From: JANPLN01 sp041736155
GTDB lineage: Bacteria > Bdellovibrionota > Bdellovibrionia > Bdellovibrionales > JAGQZY01
Assembly (NCBI GenBank): GCA_041736155.1
Contig: JBGSUL010000036.1
Location: forward strand, 1-49,308
Reading direction: 5' to 3'
DNA: 49,308 nt
The position numbers and the translations under genes were made by a program. This document shows positions 8,800-17,542 of the stretch, piece by piece (within the stretch, counting starts at the first letter, position 1; each line of letters opens with the position of its first letter). The notes under the pieces are model-generated. The model was not told where the DNA came from and searched no databases. It saw only the letters and a list, made by a program, of their open reading frames with translations.

Positions 8800-9245
8800 T
8801 TTGTTTTATTTCTTTTATTGTTTTGTTGTGCAATGTTGCATCGGCAGGTTTGTGGACATTAAAAACATCAGTTGAGCTGGTTGATCCTCAAGAAAAAAAA
8901 TTTAAAATTAAAAGATCTGTATTAAATTTTTCTAGTGGTGCGGGACAAGTGAAGAGATATTCGCCAAAATCTCCTCCATGGGGTTTTTATAAATCCAAGG
9001 AAGTGTTGTCCTCAGGCCAAGCGTATTTTATTACTTACTGGGCGGCAGGTAATCAGAACGTGCATTTTAAAATATTTAACCCTAGCGAGTCAGCAGATCC
9101 AATCTGTGAGTTCACCAGCGATGCGGAGCAAACTCGATTGCGTCATGTGAATAAAAAGTTAGAATATGAAATGACGGAGAGGATTTCTCTCACACAATTT
9201 AAAAAGTCCTGGCGCAAATGTACGAGAACAGTATCATCAGTTTGA
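8787..9245 (+). CDS. Small secreted protein of unknown function
   Basis: 152 residues starting at MCKVVCFISFIVLLCNVASA, a clear signal peptide. I chose the ATG at 8787 over one 33 bases upstream because it begins at the signal peptide and GGAGGG lies about nine bases before it. The mature domain is soluble with two Cys (DPICEF, WRKCTR). No family is recognised. It overlaps the transglycosylase-like gene by 13 bases, suggesting a shared process at the cell envelope. It is convergent with the HD-GYP gene, whose stop lies 9 bases away. Confidence 0.7.
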   Translation: MCKVVCFISFIVLLCNVASAGLWTLKTSVELVDPQEKKFKIKRSVLNFSSGAGQVKRYSPKSPPWGFYKSKEVLSSGQAYFITYWAAGNQNVHFKIFNPSESADPICEFTSDAEQTRLRHVNKKLEYEMTERISLTQFKKSWRKCTRTVSSV

Positions 9246-9253
9246 AGGATCTC

Positions 9254-10909
9254 TTACGCCACTTTTTTTACTAAATTCGTAATATGTGTATGAATGCCAG
9301 CTTCGATGAAAATACGTAGAAGTTCCGTATCTAATTTTCCTTCGTTCGCTTCGCTGAGCAGAATGTCGATAGCGGTATCAGGCGACATTGACTTTTTGTA
9401 AGGTCTATCAAATGCCACGAGCGCATCATAAATATCCGCAATGGTCATCATGCGTGCTTGGATAGGGATTTCTGAGCCGGCAATACCGCGTGGGTAGCCT
9501 GAGCCATCCATTTTTTCATGGTGGCAATGAGCAATGTGGGCCACTTGTTCTAATCCATCGGTCCACGCAATTTGTTTTAAAAAGTCATAGGTGTGGGTCA
9601 CATGGGATTCAATCTGTTGCCGCTCTTCGCCACTCAGACTTCCTTTGGGAATAGAAAGAATCTTGATCTCGTTATCGGTGAGTACTTTTTGTTCAAAGTG
9701 CTCAGTCGACGACGTGATCATGGTTAACATGCGATCCAAGGATTTTTGATCTTTAATGACATAAGGTTCATTGGTTTGAATTACACCACTCTTCATTTGA
9801 CGGACGCGCAATTTTGTCGTCTCGATATGGTGCTGAATATCGTGCACCTTTTTATGGAGCCAATGAGGATCGATATTGGGATTTTTCTCTACGGCTTCGA
9901 GAAGATTCTCAATAAATTGGCGCCACTGCTGAGACTCATCTTTGAATTCGAGGCTGTCCAAACGCAAAAGAATAGATTCTAGTTCGCGCGAATGAAGTTT
10001 TTTCTGCTTAAGGAGCACATCTTCTTTAATTCCAATTTTTCCAAAATCATGGAGAAGAGCCGCATAACGCAGTTCACGAATTTGTTCCTCGGAAAAATGC
10101 ACATTGCGGAAACTACCAATCTGGTTTTTATGAACAGCTAGAGCCAGCTCTACAGTTAAAATGGCCACGCGGTCACTGTGACCACTGGTGGTGGGGTCTC
10201 GGGCTTCAATGGCTTTGACAGAGGCGTGCACGAAGCTTTCAAAGAGATTTTCGATGCTCTCTGTAAGTTGAGCATTCTCTATGGCCACCGCAGCTTGGGA
10301 TGCAAACACTTGCATCAGTTCTTCGTCTTCTTGGTCGAAGGGGATCACTTCTTCGTAAGGAACCGTGTCGTCTTTGACCAGAGGGAAGCCTTTATCACTG
10401 AGTTTATTCACTACTTGGACAACGCCACGGACCTGCCCATGAGCGGAGATCATAGGAATGGTCAGGAGCGAAATCGTCTTGTAATTATCAGTGATGTCAT
10501 TTTGCGCGTTAAAACGAAAAGGACTCGCTGGATCGATGTTATAGCAGTCGGGGATGTTGACAATTTTTTTAGAGAAAGCACTGAACCCGGCAATGCTCTT
10601 TTTATTAATTTCGACGAGAGTGCTGTGATCCTGGGCTCCGCGAGAACGATTCATCGTTCTGAGAAATTTTAAGACCGGAATTTTTTGTGGAACAAACAAG
10701 GGATTGTTCTTGGCATCATGATAAATCATCTTTTTATCGATCAAATAAATGCTGGCGCCTTCGGCTTGGCAGACTTCCAAACACTTTTCCAAAAATAATT
10801 GCATAAGTTTGGTCAGTTCTTTTTCTGAAGAGAGAGCTACACCAATGGATATTAATGACTTCAGTTTTTCGGTCATTATATGAGGATCTTTTTTGGCAAT
10901 TTGGCTCAT
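9254..10909 (-). CDS. GAF and HD-GYP signalling protein (probable c-di-GMP phosphodiesterase)
   Basis: A 551-residue cytoplasmic protein. Residues about 14-215 form a GAF sensor domain. The HD-GYP domain follows: GHSDRV near 243, LLHDFGKIGI with the HD pair at 287-288, and HCHHEKMDGSGYPRG at 461-475 holding the GYP signature. HD-GYP enzymes hydrolyse cyclic di-GMP. Between the HD motif and the usual post-HD segment (resuming at LSIPKGSLSGEERQQIESH, about 418) there is an insertion of roughly 110 mostly helical, charged residues that standard HD-GYP domains lack. All metal-binding motifs I can identify are intact. No membrane segment or signal peptide. The ligand of the GAF domain is unknown. 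The gene stands alone. Confidence 0.88.
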   Translation of the reverse strand: MSQIAKKDPHIMTEKLKSLISIGVALSSEKELTKLMQLFLEKCLEVCQAEGASIYLIDKKMIYHDAKNNPLFVPQKIPVLKFLRTMNRSRGAQDHSTLVEINKKSIAGFSAFSKKIVNIPDCYNIDPASPFRFNAQNDITDNYKTISLLTIPMISAHGQVRGVVQVVNKLSDKGFPLVKDDTVPYEEVIPFDQEDEELMQVFASQAAVAIENAQLTESIENLFESFVHASVKAIEARDPTTSGHSDRVAILTVELALAVHKNQIGSFRNVHFSEEQIRELRYAALLHDFGKIGIKEDVLLKQKKLHSRELESILLRLDSLEFKDESQQWRQFIENLLEAVEKNPNIDPHWLHKKVHDIQHHIETTKLRVRQMKSGVIQTNEPYVIKDQKSLDRMLTMITSSTEHFEQKVLTDNEIKILSIPKGSLSGEERQQIESHVTHTYDFLKQIAWTDGLEQVAHIAHCHHEKMDGSGYPRGIAGSEIPIQARMMTIADIYDALVAFDRPYKKSMSPDTAIDILLSEANEGKLDTELLRIFIEAGIHTHITNLVKKVA

Positions 10910-11057
10910 AATACTGTTTCGGGATTATTGAAATAAATCTCAACACTTAAATAGAAAAGGAGGGCTTATGTGAGGTCGAGTTTCTCATTTTGAGACAAAC
11001 CCTCTTAAGTTTTACAAGACTTTTGGCGATAAGAAGGTTCGAGGGGGCTGTTTTTAC

Positions 11058-11552
11058 ATGAGAAAAATTCATTTTTACCTCATTTCTTGTCTCAGTCTCA
11101 TGCTGCTTTTTCAGAACTGTGGTCAAGAGTACGCGACGTCAAACTTGTACGGAGAAAGCAGTCTATTCTCTACAGATTGCATTTCTGATGTGGTGGATTG
11201 TGGTCCACAAGTTGAATTTTTGCAAATTTCCATCGACACTTCCAACCCTCTGGCACTGGCTTCAACGGTCACAGATTACATTATAGCGGGTCGTTGTAAT
11301 GTAGGTAATTATCCAGAACATTATATTCGCTACGAGTTAAAAAACTCCGTAGGAGAAAACAGAGGCTCGCAAAACCTTTCAGAATTTTGTAAATCGGGGC
11401 GGTATGAATTTTCCCTTAGGGTTTCCGGCTTGGTCATTAACGAGCGGAACACGCTCAAGGTTACCATTTACGGTATTGATGAAGAAGGAAATTCGTTTTC
11501 TAATATGCAATCGGGCGGCAGTGCGACGATTGATCTTTATCGTCTGCCTTAA
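11058..11552 (+). CDS. Lipoprotein of unknown function with FQNC lipobox
   Basis: 164 residues with a signal peptide ending LLFQNCGQ. The Cys at 21 is the probable lipid anchor, although Gln-Asn before Cys departs from the usual lipobox; I recall the same FQNC ending in other Bdellovibrio-type lipoproteins. The mature part looks beta-rich and has further Cys pairs (TDCISDVVDCG, GRCN, EFCKSG). No family is recognised. Its stop codon overlaps by four bases, through a TTAA palindrome, with the stop of the convergent aldehyde-dehydrogenase-like gene. A run of G (GAGGGGG) lies upstream of the ATG as a probable ribosome binding site. Confidence 0.75.
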   Translation: MRKIHFYLISCLSLMLLFQNCGQEYATSNLYGESSLFSTDCISDVVDCGPQVEFLQISIDTSNPLALASTVTDYIIAGRCNVGNYPEHYIRYELKNSVGENRGSQNLSEFCKSGRYEFSLRVSGLVINERNTLKVTIYGIDEEGNSFSNMQSGGSATIDLYRLP

Positions 11553-12790
11553 GAAAACGTAAAAAAATCTTTGTCGGTTATTTCAAAACCCAAACCACAG
11601 CCCACAAGTCCGCGAATGTCTATTAATTCAATAAGATCGGGAATCTGATTGGCAAAAATGTGGGGCATCGTCAGCTGCTTACCAAGTTCCTGGGCTTTTT
11701 CGACTTGGCCTGCGAAAACACAGCCGGTGCTGGCGTAGTTGGTGGTGTTGGAAAACTTAAAAGCTTCGGCACTATTTTTATAACGTGTGATCGTCAGATT
11801 GAGTCCGAGTGTTTCTTGTTGATGCCAGGGTGAGCAATTATTAAAATCAAAGTTGATAGAAACATTTCCGTTCTCTAACGTTTTCCAATTTTTCTCTTTA
11901 AATAAGGAAGTGTTTTGTGTTTGCAAAGCCTGGCTATAGGTGGTGTCCGTGTGAGCTTGCTGAGCGATTCGCTCTGTGATGGTGGGGAGCAGGCTCTGTA
12001 CTTTTTCTATAAACGATGCATAGTTTTTTTCTTGCACAAACCAACGATGAAAGCGGTGTTCCGCAAGATGGTGAATATCAAAACTTCTCTGCAGCCAAGA
12101 TTCCATAGTGTCTAATGCGGCATCGTAAGTGAAGATCACAGGGTTTTTCCCACCCCAATGGATTTTCAGTCTTTTTTGAAAAAGGGGGAGTGGAGTCTTT
12201 GTGAGAAAAGCCCCTTCGTAGTTATGTCCACGAAAATAAATGCCTTTGAGAGAAGGGTGCTGAACGAGTGTCTCAAGGGATTCCGCATCGTTGGTTGTGA
12301 GAAGCGCAAGAGAGGTGGGCGGGTAACCACTGTCGATGAGAATTTTGACTAAAGCCAGATACATTTCTTGCAGATCGGCGTTGACTAAAAAAACCACCGA
12401 ACAGCCACTCTGCAATGCTTGGAGAACAGGCCAAAGGCGTGCGAGTGGTGAACTTCGGCTTCCATAAATCAAACACGGTCCGAACGGCAAAGCTGTGCCG
12501 TTTTGCGTGAGGAGATTTTCAACTTTTTTAAGAAAACATTTTTGCTCTGCCAATAAGAGCTCGCGAAAAGCTCCTCGTTTTTCAAAAAAAGAGAGGTGTG
12601 AGGGAAAAAAGTCATTTTGGATTCGTGATAAAGCTGTTTGTAGCCAAACTTGACGTTTTACCAAGGGCACCGTTTTTAAATCATGAAATCCGTGACTCAC
12701 AGATTGAATGGCCGAAATAGTTGTCGAAAAATCAGCCCCAAGAGGAGTTTCTAATGATAGTTCCGCGCCATGGATCCATTGCGAGTACAT
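11549..12790 (-). CDS. Aldehyde dehydrogenase-fold protein, apparently catalytically dead
   Basis: 413 residues. The Rossmann part matches the ALDH pattern: PFGPCLIYG (102-110), ALQSGCSVVFLVNA (125-138), DSGYPPTSLALLT (153-165). HWGGKNPVIF (211-220) aligns with the LELGGK.P segment, and NTTNYASTGCVFAG with the late N.T.YGL....F segment. The general-base Glu is His211 in this alignment. The catalytic-Cys segment (F.N.GQ.C.A..R) aligns with FDIHHLAEHRFHRWFV at 237-252, where Glu244 sits at the Cys position. It is also shorter than typical ALDH (about 450-500). A binding or structural role is inferred. Its ATG directly abuts the stop of the PhoD-like gene, with AGGA just before, so translation is coupled. 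Confidence 0.7.
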   Translation of the reverse strand: MYSQWIHGAELSLETPLGADFSTTISAIQSVSHGFHDLKTVPLVKRQVWLQTALSRIQNDFFPSHLSFFEKRGAFRELLLAEQKCFLKKVENLLTQNGTALPFGPCLIYGSRSSPLARLWPVLQALQSGCSVVFLVNADLQEMYLALVKILIDSGYPPTSLALLTTNDAESLETLVQHPSLKGIYFRGHNYEGAFLTKTPLPLFQKRLKIHWGGKNPVIFTYDAALDTMESWLQRSFDIHHLAEHRFHRWFVQEKNYASFIEKVQSLLPTITERIAQQAHTDTTYSQALQTQNTSLFKEKNWKTLENGNVSINFDFNNCSPWHQQETLGLNLTITRYKNSAEAFKFSNTTNYASTGCVFAGQVEKAQELGKQLTMPHIFANQIPDLIELIDIRGLVGCGLGFEITDKDFFTFS

Positions 12791-14095
12791 CTATTTTCCT
12801 ATTTCAAAAAAGTTTTGATAAAAAACCTTCATGTCTTCACCCCACACAACCACGCCTATTTTGGTTGGTTGATGGCTTTCGTCGATTTCCAAAGACATGT
12901 AGTTACTCTCTCCCCCTTTGCCGAAAACGGCGCGAGGATTGGTATGTTTTGTCATGGTGTCTGCATACATTTTGCTGTGGAGTCCGCTAGATGTGAATTC
13001 GTAAGTGGTGTAGCCCAACTCTTTTTTATCCACCTTCATGATTTCTGCCGCATGGCGATCGCCAGAAATAAACACAACCTTGTGTTTTAAGGCCTTGAGA
13101 GATTTTAAAAAGGACTTAAAGTCCTGGGGATGATGACCCTCAAAAGATTCAAAAGGATGATAGCCACCAAAAAATTGATCACCACTCACCAGCCACGTAA
13201 GTCCTTTGTGTTTTTTCACGTTTTCAAGAATCCAGACGTTTTGATCCTTTCCGAAGTGACTTTGCGGAACAGCTTTTAAAGGGGTACGAAAGAAGCGGTT
13301 ATCTAAAAATAAAAACTGTTGATCGCCAATCATAATTCGCGAAGAAGCGCCTGGACCCGAGAGTAAAGATTCGTTGTCGCGCATGGGGAAAAAGTTTTTA
13401 AGCGTATTCAGAGATTCCGTTTTATAGGGAAAAGACTGGTTTCCATCATTGATTCCGTAATCGTGGTCATCCCAGATAGCAAACGTCGGAATTAAGTGAG
13501 GCATTTTGTAAAGAGTCAGCGTGGACCAGGTTTCGGCGTAACGCTTCCACAAGAGTTCCGGTGTCATGGTCACGGGACCGAGAGGGCCGACATCGGCATA
13601 GACGTTATCGCCGATCAAAAAAAGAAAGTCGGGCTTTTGTTGATCAATTTGCGTCCATTGTTTTTTTTGTAGATCGCTATAGGCATCATTGGTGCAAGAA
13701 ATAACAAAAATTCTCGGCTTTTGAATTTTTTTAGGCAAAACTTTAAAAAACCGTTCATCTACCATTTTGTGATCTTCATCAAAAACCTGTAAAGTGTAGA
13801 GAAGCTCGGACGTGAGATCTTTGATTTGCAATTGCAACAGTTGCCAAGACGTGCCCGGCACAGCTTGCGTGAACGGCTGAGGGGCTTCGAGAGTGCTGGA
13901 TTCCATCTTCAATTGAAAAGTATAAAGCTCTTTTGCTGGGGCTAAGATATTAATTTGTGTAGACGTTGTATCGGTGGCTCCTTGTAGAATAAAAAGCTCA
14001 CGCTGTGGGGGCTGCGTCGTTTGCGACGTGGGAGACAGCATTTGGCAAGAAATCAGACAAACGATAAAAGGCGTGAGAATCCATAAACGAAGCAT
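12791..14095 (-). CDS. PhoD-like metallophosphatase lipoprotein
   Basis: 434 residues counted from the ATG at 14095, which has GAGG six bases upstream; ATG and TTG alternatives lie six and twelve bases earlier. The signal peptide ends LISC, making Cys17 a lipid anchor. Metallophosphatase motifs are IGDNVYAD (161-168), WDDHDYGIND (208-217) and ISGDRHAAE near 345, matching the PhoD/alkaline phosphatase D superfamily. An N-terminal beta domain (about 30-120) precedes the catalytic part, as in PhoD. It probably cleaves phosphodiesters or phosphomonoesters at the outer membrane or in the periplasm; substrate unknown. It follows the LysR gene after 8 bases and abuts the next gene, forming an operon. 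Confidence 0.85.
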   Translation of the reverse strand: MLRLWILTPFIVCLISCQMLSPTSQTTQPPQRELFILQGATDTTSTQINILAPAKELYTFQLKMESSTLEAPQPFTQAVPGTSWQLLQLQIKDLTSELLYTLQVFDEDHKMVDERFFKVLPKKIQKPRIFVISCTNDAYSDLQKKQWTQIDQQKPDFLFLIGDNVYADVGPLGPVTMTPELLWKRYAETWSTLTLYKMPHLIPTFAIWDDHDYGINDGNQSFPYKTESLNTLKNFFPMRDNESLLSGPGASSRIMIGDQQFLFLDNRFFRTPLKAVPQSHFGKDQNVWILENVKKHKGLTWLVSGDQFFGGYHPFESFEGHHPQDFKSFLKSLKALKHKVVFISGDRHAAEIMKVDKKELGYTTYEFTSSGLHSKMYADTMTKHTNPRAVFGKGGESNYMSLEIDESHQPTKIGVVVWGEDMKVFYQNFFEIGK

Positions 14096-14103
14096 AATCA
14101 TCC

Positions 14104-15018
14104 TCAAGGTGTTTTGATATTCTTCTTCAGATACTGAAAACTTTCTTGGACTGCCAGGGACCAGCTGCGCCCTTTGACAAAAGCGACGCTGATTTTATTT
14201 TTAAGTTCTTTATTGGTTTTGCCTTCAAAAATAAAAAGATTTTTTCCTTCGGCCTTGAGCTTTTCTACATGGTGACCTGGAAGGATGCCAATGCCCAAGC
14301 TAGATTGAATGAGTTTAGCTACACCCAATGTATCGGCCAGTACGGCTTTCACTTTGAGATCGATGGAGTTGTATTTATAATGATGATCCATCCAGCGTTG
14401 GCACATGGGAAGATCTTGGTCGTACTCAATGTATTCCAAACCTTCAAAGTATTTGCGGGTGTTTCCTTCGCCCTTGGCTTTGATATAATCTTTGGAAGCA
14501 CAGAGGAGCAGGGTCTCATCATAGACATCAGCGGTTTCGATTTGGCGATCCATATTAAACTCATCGACAAAAGCAAAGTCCACATCGCCCTTAAGAAGAA
14601 GATTGTTAAAGCTTCGCGCTAAATCAAAGTGAATGCGGAACTTCAAAAAGGGGTGAGTTTTACCAAACTCAGAGAGAATAGGCAGTACAATGTTAAGCCC
14701 AAATACCACCGGCATCCCAATCACCACTTCCCCGCGCAGGGAATTGTCCTTATTGGTGAGATCGAGGAGAATTTCTTCCAGACGACTCAGGTGGGGAGAA
14801 AGTTGCAAGTAGAGTTTTTTGCCTTCTTCCGTAGGGATAAGCTTTTGTTTAATACGATCAAAGAGCTTAATTTGGAGGGTGTCTTCCAGGGATTTGATGT
14901 GCTGGCTGATACCCGATTGCGTAAGATGGAGCTCTGCTGCGGCCTGGGTCATGCTCCGTGTGCGGTAGACAGCCTCAAAGATTCGCAAATAATTCATATT
15001 GATTTGATCTAAAAGCAT
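14104..15018 (-). CDS. LysR-family transcriptional regulator
   Basis: 304 residues. The N-terminal winged helix-turn-helix is textbook: YLRIFEAVYRTRSMTQAAAEL then LTQSGISQHIKSLE and LFDRIKQKLIPTEEG (about 9-67). The rest is the two-lobed co-inducer domain, including GEVVIGMPVVFG and DVDFAFVDEF. The ATG at 15018 has AAGGATCG upstream; Met8 is an alternative. Unlike most LysR genes it is not divergent from its neighbours but leads the PhoD-like and ALDH-like genes in the same direction, with 8 bases to the next start. It probably controls its own operon; the inducer is unknown. Confidence 0.93.
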   Translation of the reverse strand: MLLDQINMNYLRIFEAVYRTRSMTQAAAELHLTQSGISQHIKSLEDTLQIKLFDRIKQKLIPTEEGKKLYLQLSPHLSRLEEILLDLTNKDNSLRGEVVIGMPVVFGLNIVLPILSEFGKTHPFLKFRIHFDLARSFNNLLLKGDVDFAFVDEFNMDRQIETADVYDETLLLCASKDYIKAKGEGNTRKYFEGLEYIEYDQDLPMCQRWMDHHYKYNSIDLKVKAVLADTLGVAKLIQSSLGIGILPGHHVEKLKAEGKNLFIFEGKTNKELKNKISVAFVKGRSWSLAVQESFQYLKKNIKTP

Positions 15019-15240
15019 AGGGCGATCCTTCTCATTTTGTACAAGTTCTTCTCACTGAGTCTATTGTCGAGTCAATCAAGAAGTTAAAAGAATAGGAATT
15101 TCAGGCATTTATATCGAATGTTTCACCTTAAAACAGCGTCATTGTGAGGCGAAAGTGTGGATTCTCCTCATCCCAAGGTCCAGGGCTGACGAAAGGAAAT
15201 ACGGGTCAAGACATCCCTGTTGAGGGATATGGAGGAACCC

Positions 15241-16347
15241 ATGAGCATGAGGAAGAATCAAATATTAAAGATGTTGTTGGTGGTAGTGGCTGCGGGACTT
15301 TCTGCGTGTGGTGGTAAATCCTTTAATGTGGCTAATGAACAGGATGTTTTTCAACAGTCGACGGCTGTTAAGAGTGTACCTATAGATATATTATGGGTGG
15401 TCGACAATTCCGGTTCCATGGCGACATCGCAAGCGCAAGTGGCGAGCAATGTCTCTTCATTTATTGATAAGTTCACACAAAGAAGTTTTGATTATCGAAT
15501 CGCCGTGACAACAACCGATGCGTATAAAGGTTTAGCCGCGCATGGTTCAGATCCTACCATTGCAAGATTTCGCGATGGCGAGAGAGACTATTCGAGTATC
15601 GATCTTTGTGGTGGGGCAACGAGCAGTGGTTACAGAATCATTGATCCCAATACTCCTGACTTAAAAAATGTGTTTCAGACCAATGTTCTGCAAGATATTT
15701 GTGGTGGTGGTGATGAGCGGGGATTCCAGAGTTTGGAAGCGGCACTCTTAAATGTCGACAATGTGGCCACGCCCTTCCCCCGTCCCGGTGCATTTTTAGT
15801 GGTGATCTTTATGACGGATGAAGAAGATTTCTCTTGGGATGGAACAGCGAATATTCAACTTTTGCCTGATGGGGTGACACAAAACAGTTCAGATGATCCG
15901 CGTTTACATCCGATCAGTCGTTATTTAAGTATCTTAGATGCGGCGACTGGAAGTACCGATACTCAGAAAAACTATATGGTGAACACAGTGGGTATCTTCT
16001 CAGAAGAGTGTCGTGCCATTCTTGGGACCACCTTTACAGGACGTCGTATCGCTCATCGTTATGCGGAGCTGACCGACGCCACGGGCGGGATCAAGGCTGA
16101 ACTTTGTGGAGATTTTAGTAATATCCTTGGAACGTTATCAGATTCCATTCTTGAGTTTTCCACCAAGTTTTATCTGAGTCGAGTTCCGCTTGATGGAACG
16201 TTGCAGATTTATATCGATGACGTTTTAGTGCCAGAGGAGGGATATACCTACAATGCTGCCGACAATTCGGTCACCTTTGCGGCCGCATATATTCCTGCGC
16301 AGGATTCTAGAATTCGTGTGTTATTTACGCCGTCGAGTTTAAAATAA
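15241..16347 (+). CDS. Von Willebrand factor A (VWA) domain lipoprotein
   Basis: 368 residues from the ATG at 15241, chosen because GGAGG lies five bases upstream; an open frame continues seven codons further. The signal peptide ends GLSAC, so Cys23 is a lipid anchor. A VWA domain follows: ILWVVDNSGSM with MIDAS DNSGS at 55-59, and the later acidic MTDEEDF. The MIDAS residues suggest divalent metal-dependent binding of a protein or surface ligand. A C-terminal stretch of about 55 beta-prone residues (from LSRVPLDGTLQIYIDD) looks like a small separate beta domain. Probably anchored to the outer membrane. It is followed by a strong bidirectional terminator. Confidence 0.85.
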   Translation: MSMRKNQILKMLLVVVAAGLSACGGKSFNVANEQDVFQQSTAVKSVPIDILWVVDNSGSMATSQAQVASNVSSFIDKFTQRSFDYRIAVTTTDAYKGLAAHGSDPTIARFRDGERDYSSIDLCGGATSSGYRIIDPNTPDLKNVFQTNVLQDICGGGDERGFQSLEAALLNVDNVATPFPRPGAFLVVIFMTDEEDFSWDGTANIQLLPDGVTQNSSDDPRLHPISRYLSILDAATGSTDTQKNYMVNTVGIFSEECRAILGTTFTGRRIAHRYAELTDATGGIKAELCGDFSNILGTLSDSILEFSTKFYLSRVPLDGTLQIYIDDVLVPEEGYTYNAADNSVTFAAAYIPAQDSRIRVLFTPSSLK

Positions 16348-16376
16348 TACAACACAAGAGCTACATTCTGTTGATT

Positions 16377-16406
16377 AAAAAGGTCCATCGGCTGGACCTT
16401 TTTTTT
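16377..16406. terminator. Bidirectional rho-independent terminator
   Basis: AAAAAGGTCCA and TGGACCTTTTT form an 11-base-pair stem around TCGGC, with a T-run after it on the plus strand and the A-run before it giving Ts on the minus strand. It serves the convergent VWA lipoprotein and MipA/OmpV genes and touches the stop codon of the latter. Confidence 0.9.
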
Positions 16407-17244
16407 AGAAGTAACGAATCATCCCAAAGAGGATGGAGGCGTTGCGGGTTTTCGCGAGGAGCGTGCTCTCACGATTTTTGGCATCTCCCAAAAAATACAA
16501 ATTCGCACCAGCAAAAAAGGTCCATGGGAAAAGATCGTAATAGGAGTAATTAACCCCGACCGTTGTTTCCATCAAACCTTGTTGCGCATTAAAGTAAGGG
16601 CGTGTGGGTGTGGCGTATTCCGCGGCCACTTGATAAAAGAGATCGTTATAGCCTTCAGAGGCGTAATCTAATTCTAAGCGGGTCGCGATTTCGCCATAAC
16701 CTTTTTTAAGATGAAAGATATTACGCAGGCTTGGCGCAAAATTCCATTCGCGACTTTGAAAACGGTGGGAGAAATCTGTCGTGGCGACAAAACGCAGTGG
16801 CAATCGCACAAACATGGTGTGTTCTGGAGTACGTATTAAATATATTTGCAACTCAGGACCCAATTGCAGTGTCCAGTCTAAATCGGGCATTCCAACACGC
16901 ACCGGAATATCTTTTGATTTTGTGGGAAACAAAAAAGAAAAACTCACAGAAAATTTAAAACGACTTTGTGCGATAAGATCGCCCTTGATACCTTCTTGGC
17001 GATCAATGGTGATCGTTCTCCCTTTGTAGGTTGGCACAGCGAGAAAGCGTCTCCGTCCTTGTGCGGCTCCTGGATAATCATTAATCCAGCCAGCGCCCAC
17101 GCCCAATCCCCAGTGTGACTGGGGGGCTCCCGCATCACTGGGCGGTCCCACAAGCAGAGGGTCGCCTGTCAGTGGCGCGGTTTCTTCTTCGGCTTGCGCC
17201 AAAACTGTACAACAGAAAAGCGCGAGCAGGAGAAGTTTATTCAC
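16405..17244 (-). CDS. MipA/OmpV family outer membrane protein
   Basis: 279 residues with a signal peptide ending VLAQA. The N-terminal mature region (HWGLGVGAGWINDYPGAAQ then RRFLAVPTYKG) and alternating hydrophobic pattern through the C-terminus match the MipA/OmpV family, beta-barrels linked to scaffolding of murein enzymes or to stress. It ends in RYF, the aromatic C-terminus typical of BAM-assembled barrels. It overlaps the small lipoprotein gene by 8 bases and is the last gene of a three-gene operon with MscS. The physiological role here is not evident, but grouping with a mechanosensitive channel suggests envelope or osmotic function. Confidence 0.82.
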   Translation of the reverse strand: MNKLLLLALFCCTVLAQAEEETAPLTGDPLLVGPPSDAGAPQSHWGLGVGAGWINDYPGAAQGRRRFLAVPTYKGRTITIDRQEGIKGDLIAQSRFKFSVSFSFLFPTKSKDIPVRVGMPDLDWTLQLGPELQIYLIRTPEHTMFVRLPLRFVATTDFSHRFQSREWNFAPSLRNIFHLKKGYGEIATRLELDYASEGYNDLFYQVAAEYATPTRPYFNAQQGLMETTVGVNYSYYDLFPWTFFAGANLYFLGDAKNRESTLLAKTRNASILFGMIRYF

Positions 17245-17542
17245 AAGAAAAACCCGATTGTGTGAGTTGGGTTATAATGCGTTTACTGATATCGACACAA
17301 TGTTGTTTGCTCGACTGCGAGGTCGCTATGGACTTTTCGGTATTGTACTTGGTGTATTGAAGCGAACAGCCTTTGTCTTGAACGGGGAGGATGCGCAAAC
17401 GACGAACATCTTTTTGCAAAGAGCAGGTGATGTTTTCGCTTGGTGCAAGTGACGGAGCTGACTGCGTCGTCGCAGCTGGGCTCGTGGCTGTGTGTTGGCA
17501 GGCGGTGAGAAAAAGCAGGGTAAAAAATAAAAAATTTATCAT
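17237..17542 (-). CDS. Small lipoprotein of unknown function
   Basis: 101 residues. The signal peptide MINFLFFTLLFLTACQH ends with a canonical lipobox, LTAC, giving an anchor at Cys15. A Ser/Thr/Ala/Pro linker (about 18-35) precedes a short Cys-containing domain (four Cys: NITCSL, KGCSLQY, QHCVDI, GFSCE), compatible with two disulfides. No family recognised. Its ATG overlaps the mscS stop by four bases (ATGA) and its end overlaps the MipA/OmpV start by eight, so the three are almost certainly one operon. Confidence 0.75.
   Translation of the reverse strand: MINFLFFTLLFLTACQHTATSPAATTQSAPSLAPSENITCSLQKDVRRLRILPVQDKGCSLQYTKYNTEKSIATSQSSKQHCVDISKRIITQLTQSGFSCE

Noticed and set aside
14146..15012. 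Plus-strand frames opposite the LysR gene
   Set aside because: The minus strand encodes a full LysR protein with a clear helix-turn-helix; the opposing frames are by-products.
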